Origin: Heterohyrax brucei
Taxonomy: Eukaryota > Chordata > Mammalia > Hyracoidea > Procaviidae
Assembly (NCBI GenBank): GCA_028571685.1
Contig: CM053140.1
Coordinates: forward strand, 26,827,501 to 26,891,500
Direction of reading: 5' to 3'
Length of the DNA stretch: 64,000 nt
Below are positions 56,570-64,000 of the stretch, piece after piece. Under the pieces are notes generated by a model, which ran no database searches, had not been told where the DNA came from, and saw only the letters and a program-made list of their open reading frames with translations. Position numbers and translations under genes: made by a program. Each line of letters starts with the position of its first letter. Position 1 is the stretch's first letter.

Positions 56570-56755
56570 CAACAGATAGGTGCTCCTTGACTACTAGCTC
56601 AGAGGTTGGCAATTCAGACCCACTCAGCATCACCTCTGAAGGCAGGTCTGGTGAGCTGCTTTCCAAAGGTCACAGCCATGAAAACCTAGGGAGCATAGTT
56701 CTGTTCTGCACACGTGAGGTTGCCAGAAATCAGAATCAACTCAAAGGCAGGGATG
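56570..56755 (+). mobile_element. SINE, forward, diverged
   Basis: GGTGGCACCAACAGATAGGT to GAAATCAGAATCAACTCAAA. Confidence 0.75.
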
Positions 56756-57149
56756 CCCAAAATCACATGAAGCAGGAAGAGCCATGCAAGGGAGAGCAGC
56801 TCTCTCAATACCTTGACTTCAGACTTCCATCCTTCAGAACGGAGAAGTAATCTGTGTTGTTTTAAGCCACCTAGCTTGCAGCGCTTGGCTTTGACAGCTC
56901 CAGGAAACTCAGATATTGTCCACCCCCTTTGCTGTCCCTCTAACAGCCAAATTTGCTTTTTTTTTCTGTCGCAGAACTGTACAGCGGCTGCTTCCTGTGC
57001 CTGCAACGCTCTGTCCCAGACCTTCTGCCTCCTTCCTTCTTTTGTTTCCTGCTCAGCTTTTGTTTCCTGCTCAGCTCTGGGTCACACATACAGTGCTCCT
57101 CACCCACCCACCCCCCAGTGAAGAATTCTTCAGCTGAAATATCAGCCTT

Positions 57150-57735
57150 GTTCTCCTAGGGTTAATAGCTGTAGAACTGTTAAACCCTGTTCCCTCAAGG
57201 AACATTGACATCCAAAGAAAAACTGTAATTGCTAACCTCACTTCTGACCAGTACCCATGAAGGTTTGGGGATTGTTTTCCCAGACCCTAAAGCTGTTCTT
57301 GATGATGACTAGACAAGGTGGTGCCAAGTTACAGCTCACTGCCCAAATAATCAGAAACCCTGGTGGCGTAGTGATTAAGTGCTGTGTCTGCTAACCAAAA
57401 GGTTAGCAGTTCGACTCTGCCAGGCACTCCTTGGAAACCCTATGGGGCAGTTCTGGGACTTGCTATGAGTCAGAATCTATTCCATGGCAGTGGGTTTTTA
57501 TTTTTATTTTTTTTCCCAGATAATCATCTCAGCTGAGACCCTGGCTACCTCACCCCCAGAACCTAACTAACCCTCCTATAAAATGTGCCGAGCTGAGCTG
57601 AAAGGTTAACATGATTTCTAGGGTGCTAACCTGCCATCTTCTCAGATTCCTGGCAATCTGAATAAAGCAATCTTAAGGGCTTCAATCCCTGTATCTGTGT
57701 ATTGGCTTAGTGGAGACAAGTGGCATGAGGAGTCT
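57150..57735 (+). mobile_element. Solo LTR with SINE insertion
   Basis: LTR-like sequence with CTGAATAAAGCAATC near 57658. A near-consensus forward SINE at about 57357-57510 is flanked by similar CAAATAATCA / CAGATAATCA. Confidence 0.7.
57357..57510 (+). mobile_element. SINE inside the LTR
   Basis: AACCCTGGTGGCGTAGTGAT, GGTTAGCAGTTCGACTCTGC, then A/T-rich tail. Confidence 0.92.
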
Positions 57736-58394
57736 GCAACCAGGTTTTCACTGATAACAGCTGCAGCTGAGAAATTTTAGCACAAAGACAGTGTTTCTAG
57801 CAGCAGGTTGCACTCAGGCAAAGGCTGGGCTGCAAAAAGCCTGGCAGAGGTCAGCAAACAGAAAAAAGGTCAGGGAGAGGGGAGTGTAGCACCGGGGGAA
57901 ATGAGAGGCCTGAGGGTCAGGATGAGGGACCTTTCGGTGGGGGAGGTCATAGGGCAGTCCTAGGGACAGCGGGAGCCATGGGGAGAGGCACTGCTCAGTG
58001 CACCGAGCACTGATCATCTCAGCTGGGGCCACGGGAACTGAGGAGAGGGTGGAATCTGGGGAATTTAGGGTCCTGACCCCAGAGCCACAGATACGAAGTT
58101 GAACAATAGTTGACATTCCATGAGAATGCAGAGGAAGAAAGATAAGAAGAAAGGGAGTGGAGGACATCCAGGGGAGAGGACAAAAGGCCTTGTGCTATCA
58201 GTTTTGAAGAAGCAGAGGTGTCTCTGGAGAAGGATGTGGTGCGATGGATGGGTCACTTTTGCGTGGCCTTTCTCTCCTGTGTCTCCTCTGTGTCTTCAAA
58301 TCTCTCTCTTCTTGTAAGGATAACAGTCACTGGATCTGAGGCAGTGGCAGAATTCTTCCCTTCCACACCAGAGTCATGGGTTTGATTCCTGGTC

Positions 58395-59115
58395 AGACGC
58401 ACCTTGTGTACCTCATTCTAACTGCCAGCCAGGTGGGTGGGCAGGACCATGCAGATAGGGCATTTGCAGCCTGCCAAAGGGATGTGTCACTTTTGCCATT
58501 TCACTGGCCTTGAAACGAGCCACCCTAGAGGCAGGAAACAGAGGGTCCCACCCCCACCCACCAGGAAGAATAGTCAGGAGTGGAGAGCACATCCCTTGGG
58601 CCTAGCATCCCTGTACTGAGAAGTGCCTTGATCCAGGTGAGACAGTGAGCTGTAACCATGAAGACAGTGAGAAGCAGTGACAGAGCAGTGACAGGAGAGA
58701 CCTAACAGTGGGCTTTCCGGGTGAAGAAAAAGCTGAGTGCCTCTGGGAGATGCAGAGGTCCAGAGAGAGGTGCGTCCGCGAGCATGGCTGGGAAGAGGTT
58801 GTCCTAATGAAGAACTGCATCGGGAGTGTTCCAGACCCTGAACTGTAACCCGTGCTTCCCTACTAAACCCCGTGACTGTGAATACGGTCTGTGAGGTCCG
58901 TGCAGCCACTGCAATAAATGACTGAACCCACCAGAGAAGGAGAGAGTCCTGCTGGAGGGACAATGGGTGTCCCAGTTGGTAAGGAAGGCAGATGGAGAAG
59001 GCACGTCTGGCCTCTGCCTTATAGGAATTTGCCGTGGGCTTTTGGATCTTGATCCCCCCTTCCAAAGTTAAAGGTTAGACGTTGTCCCCAAGCCATTTTC
59101 ACAAAGGGGTTCCTG
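58395..59115 (+). repeat. Unidentified ~0.7-kb repeat, family C copy 2
   Basis: Partner of 10325-11060, including GCAATAAATGACTGAACCC and GCGAGCATGGCTGGGAAG. Lies just 3' of BST2. Confidence 0.75.
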
Positions 59116-59509
59116 CGGCTGGTGCTATGGGAATTCAGGAGACAGAGGAGGGGAGAACAGTTGGACCACGGCCTGTTCTGTGCATCTGAAGATTGCAGTT
59201 CAAATCCTAGCACCCCGTTTCTGAAGGAGGATGGAAACCGGGGTGGCCCTCATCACAGCCTTGCGTCAGTTTCCTCATCTGAAGCATGGGTATCACCAGC
59301 CGATTGCAAGCATGTGCACGTAGTGAGTGGTGGCAGAGCCCACATAATGAAGGAGAAGGTGGGGGGAACGCTGGGGCGTATACCTGCCTGGGTCCGTGCG
59401 GTTCCTGGGAACATTTTAACATCATGAATACGCCTACATCACCCCCAGGGGAGACCCTAGATGCGCGAGGGGGATGTGATGACACACTCAAACTGCGGAG
59501 TAACATAAT

Positions 59510-60013
59510 TTTCCCTCAAAAAAGATTTTATTACTTTTTGTATCCTAAAAGCACAAAAGATAGTGACCCTCCCAGTACTGTGACAGCAGAGGAGCAAGTG
59601 CCCTCACCCCATGCTCTGGACTGCAGGGGCTCGTGCATTCCCTGCCCAGCTCAGCCACTTCTCACCCCGAGGCTGCCCTCTGCCCCGCAAATGTCACCAT
59701 ATGCCCCATGATGCTGCTCTATGGCCCTCCAAAGCTGGCCACGTCAAGAGAGCCTTGGTGAGAGAGCCGAGAGGACATGGACCCCTCCAGGCTGTGACCT
59801 AAGGGACATAATAAGAGACTCAGAGCCAACTCAAGGCAGACAGTACCTGCCCCACTCCCCAAGGCCCTGCCCCTCCTCACTCTGCTCCTGCCCCTTTCCT
59901 ATCCCCTCTCCCAGCCCTGACCCTTGTGGAGTCACTGACCCCCCTACCACCTCCTCCCATCTTTCTTCTCGAAGGGCCAGCTTTCCTTACCACCTAGGTT
60001 GCAGTGTGGGGCT
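59510..60013 (-). other. BST2: BST2 3' untranslated region
   Basis: About 500 nt from the stop to a canonical AATAAA on the minus strand at 59527-59532. No other gene is apparent here. Confidence 0.65.
59527..59532 (-). terminator. BST2: BST2 candidate poly(A) signal
   Basis: AATAAA on the minus strand, the first one after the BST2 stop codon. Confidence 0.65.
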
Positions 60014-60131
60014 TCAGAGCAGCACAGCCAAGAGGCCCAGGAGCAGGAAGAACTCAGCAGCCAGCTGAAGGCGAGGGGCAGTTGAGGAGTTGGTGGAGGT
60101 GTACTGATTCAGGTAGTTCTCCTTCTCTTTT
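60014..60131 (-). CDS. BST2: BST2 exon 4 (GPI-signal exon)
   Basis: 118 bp after acceptor tctgtcccag to TGA 60014-60016. Codes KEKENYLNQYTSTNSSTAPR, then LQLAAEFFLLLGLLAVLL. Small residues NSS are the likely GPI attachment region; the hydrophobic tail would be cleaved. Confidence 0.9.
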
Positions 60132-60879
60132 CTGGGACAGAGACGGGGCAACTGAGGCAGCAGCTCTAGGCCTGTGTTCCCTACCAGAGTCACCAGGGTG
60201 GAGAGTGGGTATTATCCTAGGCCCCCAGTGACTCATCTGGGCCTCAACTTTACCAACTGGGCAATGGGGATTTGGGGGCTGAAGGGAGTCTTGGGTCTGG
60301 GAGAAGGACGGGAGGGGGTGTCAAGGGTGTGGTCTACAAGCTCTCTGACCTTAGCTGCTCCACCTCCACCATCTTCTCCTGCAGCATCTGGTTGAGATTC
60401 TCGATCTCTCCTGGGGGGTAGGGCAGGACAGGGGTGAGTCTACACTGTGCCCAAGCCTCTGACCTGGGCTCAGCCTGATTGCCTGTTGCTCTCGCCTTCA
60501 GGGGACTTCAGCTCAGCTCCCACCTAAGCCTACTTTGGAATCTCAGTATGCTGCTGTCCCATTCTCTACAGGATTTGGGTAGCTCCTCTTGGCACATCCC
60601 CAACCCTGGAGTCAGGCCCTTCTCCACTACCTGACCTGGCCTACACTCTGACCTCTCCCCTTATGTGGACCCTTGTGTTACATGGCCTTGGCCCTGGTAC
60701 CACCCATCACCTCTGCCACTCTGAGGACTTGCCACTCCTTATTAGGGCCTGGACCCTCCTTCTACCCCTTTCCCTTGAACACAACCCTGTCTCCTTTTCT
60801 CACCCTTAAGCTCCTCAATAAGTGCCTGGTTTTTCTGGCCGTGAGTCTTCTCCATCTCCAGGGAAGCTGTCAGGTTCTC
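60014..60879 (-). CDS. BST2: BST2 / tetherin, partial (coding exons 2-4)
   Basis: Exons 60804-60879, 60350-60410 and 60014-60131, all GT/AG and in frame, give the last 84 residues. BST2 is an interferon-induced restriction factor that holds budding enveloped virions on the cell by a parallel coiled-coil dimer anchored at one end by a TM helix and at the other by GPI. Seen: coiled-coil exons matching the human ASLDAEKAQGQ and LNHKLQD blocks, then TSTNSSTAPR and a hydrophobic end (FFLLLGLLAVLL), a typical GPI signal. Exon 1 (cytoplasmic tail, TM, disulfide cysteines) is not seen; intron 1 is filled with L1 sequence and the exon should lie beyond 64000. Confidence 0.9.
60350..60410 (-). CDS. BST2: BST2 exon 3
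   Basis: 61 bp after acceptor taccccccag; donor gtcaga. Phase 1 in, phase 2 out. Codes (G)EIENLNQMLQEKMVEVEQL, the distal coiled coil. Confidence 0.88.
60804..60879 (-). CDS. BST2: BST2 exon 2
   Basis: 76 bp after acceptor ctgtcccag; donor gtgaga. Phase 0 in, phase 1 out. Codes ENLTASLEMEKTHGQKNQAL then IEELK. Contains an N-L-T sequon at its second residue. Confidence 0.88.
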
Positions 60880-60939
60880 CTGGGACAGAAAGGACAGGTC
60901 AGAAACTTGACACAGTCTTCTCAAGTGCACACGGAACAT

Positions 60940-63900
60940 ACTCCAGGATTGACCACATGTTAAATCACAAAACAGATCTTAATAAATTGAAGTAGATTGA
61001 AATCATTCAAAATACCCTTTCCAATCACAATGGAATGAAATACAAATAACTGACAGAATGAAAAAAAACTGCAAAATTTGTACATATGAGGAAATTAAAC
61101 AAAACACAATCACTGGGTCAAAGCAGAAAATTAGAAAATACTTTGAGACAAACAAACATGGAAACATAATGTATCAAAACTTATGGAATATAGTGAAAGC
61201 GGTGCTCTGAGGGAAATTCATAGCTGTAAACATTTATGTTATAAAAGAATAAAGATCCCAAATCAATTCTTTATTTGTAGTCCTTACCAAAACTGAAAAA
61301 CTAAGCCCACCGCTGTTGAGTCAATTTCTGACTTATAGCAACCCTAAGGAATTAGAAAGAGAAGACCAAACTCAATTGAAAGCTGCCAGAAGGAAGGAAA
61401 TAGTAATAAAGTTTACAGCAAAGATAACGAAACAGAGAAAACTATTAGAACAAATTTACAAAATAAGGACAGTTGCAGATTCAGCATGTGTTATATACCT
61501 CTACACTAGTAATGAACAATTAAAAAAGGAAATTAAGAAACAATTCCATTTATGATAGCACAAAAAATACTGAGAATAAATTTAGCTTCGGAGGTGAAAG
61601 ATTTGTACACTGAAAACTATAAAACATTGCTGAAACAAATTAAAGAAGACCTAAAGAAATGGAAAGATACGTTCATGGGTTGAAGAATATAATATTAAGA
61701 TGGAAAAACTACTATATAGATTCAGTGCAACTGCTATCAAGAGATTTGGGGCATAATATAGTTTTTTAAGAAAACATTCTGTCTCTTATTTTGGGGAGTG
61801 TAGTCTGGGTCTTAAAAGCTAACAAGCAGTCATCTAAGAAGCATCAGTTTGTCCCAACCCACCTGGAGCAGAGTAGAATGAAGGACATCAAAGACATGAG
61901 GAAAACATGAGCCCAAGAGACAGAAAAGGCCACATAATCCACAGACCATGTCAGCACGAGACCAGAAGAACAAGATTGTGCCTGATCACCACCAATGACC
62001 GCCCTGACAGAGAACATAACAGAGTGATGAAGCGAGAGGAAAACAGGATGTGGAACTTGAACTCTGTTCGAAAGACCAGACTTCCTACCTTGCTCATGGA
62101 TAGGAAGACCAAACATTGTGAAAGCATCTACTGTACTCAAAGCAATCAACACACACAAAGCAATCCCAATACAAATTCCAATGTCATCTTTTTAACGAGT
62201 TGGAGAAACAAATCACTAACTTTGTTTGGAAAGGAAAGAAACCCTGGATGAGCAAAGCACTACTGAAGAAAAAACACAAAGTAAGAGGCCTCAGTACACT
62301 ACCTGACCTGAGAACCTACCACACTGCCACAGTAGTCAAAACAGCCTGACACTGGTACAAAACCAGACACACAGATTAACAGGACAGAATAGAGGATCCA
62401 GAAATAATACCATCCACATATTAGTGGCTGATATTTGACAAAGACCCAAAGTTCACAAGCTGGGGGAAAAACAGTCTCTTTAAAAAACGGTGTTGGCAAA
62501 ACTGGATATCCATCTTCAAAAAACTAAAACAAGACCCATATTTTACATCTTGTGCAAAAACTAACTCAAAATGGATTAAAGACCTAAATATCAAATTTAA
62601 ATGGTAAAGGTTATGGAAGAACACAATAGGGGCAACACTGGAAGCTCTAATATATGGCTTAAACAACCTACAAAATATTACTAACAACACACAAACAGCA
62701 GAAGAGAAAATAGATAAATGAGAACTACTAAAAAATCAAACACTTATGCTTCTCCAAATACTTTATCAAGAGAGTAAAAAGACTGCTTATAGACTGGGAG
62801 AAAATATCTGGCAATCATGTATCCGATCAACATCCAATCTCCATAATCTAGAAGGGACTGTAAAATATTATTAACAAAAAAAAAGAATCCAGTTAAACAA
62901 TGCGCAAAGGATCTGGACAGACACTTTTCCAAAGAAGACATCCAGGCAGCCAAAAGACATATGAGGAAATGCTCACGATCATTAGCCATTAGAGAAATCC
63001 AAATCAAAACTACAATAAGATACCATCTCACCCGAACAAGGTTGGCATTAATCCAAAAAATACAAAACAACAAATGTTGGAGAGGCTGTGGAGACATTGG
63101 AAGTCCGCTACACTGCTGGGGGGAATGCAAAACAGTGCAACCTCTTTGGAAAGCACTTCAGCATTTTCTTAAAATCTAGAAATAGAAATACCATATGATC
63201 CAGCAATCCCACTGCTTGGAATATATCCTACAGAAAGAAATAAGGACTGTCACATGAAAAGATACATGCACACAAATGTTTATTGCATAACTGGTCACTA
63301 TAGCAAAAAGATGGAATCAACCTAAGTGCCCATCAACAGAGGAATAGATAAACAAACTATGGTATATATACACAATGGAACACTATGCAATGATAAAGAA
63401 CAATGATGAGTTTATAAAACATAACCTGGAATCAGCTGGAAGACAATCATGCTGAGTGAAATTAGTCAGCTGCAAAAGGACGAATAATGTATGAGACCAC
63501 TATTACAAGGACGTAAGAAAAGACTTACATACAGAAGAAAATACTCTTGATGGCTACTAGAGAGAAGGCGAGGGTAATCATAGGTTAGATAGTCAATAGG
63601 AACTTGGTTAGGTGAAGGGTGCGACCACATGCAGTAGAAAGCAGGTCAGCATAACTGACTACACCATAAGCTAACAGGTTTTATGAATTCAACCCAACAA
63701 TTCAAAGGACAGAGTAGCACGGACAAGGATCTGGGGACCATATTTTCAGGGGTCATTGAGGTCAATTGGCATAACTAGTCTTTTCTAAGATAGTGTTCTG
63801 CACCCTATATTGGTGAGTAGCACCTGGGGCCTTAAAAGTCAGCAAGCTGCCATTTGAGGAACATCACGTGGTCCCAGCCCACCTGGAGAACATCAGAAAT

Positions 63901-64000
63901 CCGAGGAAAAATGAGCTTAGGAGACAGAAGGACCCATATGACTGGGAGACTACATCAGCAGGAGAATAGAAAAACGAGATGGTGCCCAGCCACTACTAAA
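60940..64000 (+). mobile_element. L1 mosaic filling BST2 intron 1
   Basis: Sense L1 ORF2 pieces at 60940-61300 and 61346-61770 around a SINE scrap (about 61305-61345), a different L1 3'UTR piece at 61771-62165, then ORF2 C-terminus (CWRGCGDIGSPLHCWGECK near 63090) and 3'UTR to the edge. All frames broken. Confidence 0.85.

Noticed and set aside
60880-64000. BST2 exon 1 inside the window
   Set aside because: No frame with a short tail plus TM and the expected cysteines; the region is L1 throughout.

Overview
The window looks like nuclear DNA of an afrotherian mammal, most probably an elephant. It is packed with a tRNA-derived SINE whose two ends (A-box/B-box head, 'ACTCATAGTGACCCTATAGGACAGAGTAGAACTGCC'-type body, recognised here only in short pieces) I know as the dominant elephant/afrotherian SINE, and it carries RTE/BovB-like LINE fragments, L1s, MaLR-type LTRs and degraded endogenous retroviruses. 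Genes are intron-rich and mammalian in style. The gene order (PLVAP, CCDC194, BST2, all on the minus strand) corresponds to human 19p13.11 from memory.

Layout. 1-6.2 kb: intergenic, old L1, LTR and SINE copies, a CCTGCCTC low-complexity tract and a strong CTCF-like motif near 3.07 kb. 6.2-25.15 kb: PLVAP on the minus strand, six coding exons assembled by splice-site reading (7094-7100, 15131-15212, 15368-15431, 17871-18577, 18661-18757, 24715-25095), with a roughly 900-nt 3'UTR that holds a GTCAC-rich minisatellite and ends at an AATAAA near 6206. 25.2-35.2 kb: intergenic repeats. 35.2-40.93 kb: CCDC194 on the minus strand, four coding exons (35213-35348, 36373-36505, 36793-36889, 40582-40926). 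41-59.5 kb: a mobile-element graveyard with a second CTCF-like motif at 41.31 kb, a broken gammaretrovirus-like element (42.2-47.3 kb), RTE LINE pieces, a 4-kb minus-strand L1, several LTRs and a foldback element. 59.5-60.9 kb: the last three coding exons and 3'UTR of BST2 (tetherin), minus strand; its first exon, with cytoplasmic tail and transmembrane segment, is not in the window because intron 1 is filled by L1 sequence that runs to the right edge.

Biology. The three genes encode type II membrane glycoproteins with an extracellular or lumenal coiled coil: PLVAP builds endothelial fenestral and caveolar diaphragms, BST2 tethers enveloped virions at the cell surface through a GPI-anchored coiled coil, and CCDC194 is uncharacterised. 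They lie head to tail on one strand and share the phases of their first introns (0 then 1; CCDC194 and BST2 also share a phase-2 third intron), which supports origin by tandem duplication. This shared architecture is the most interesting biological signal in the window. All exon joins and family assignments were made by eye; no alignment or search was run.
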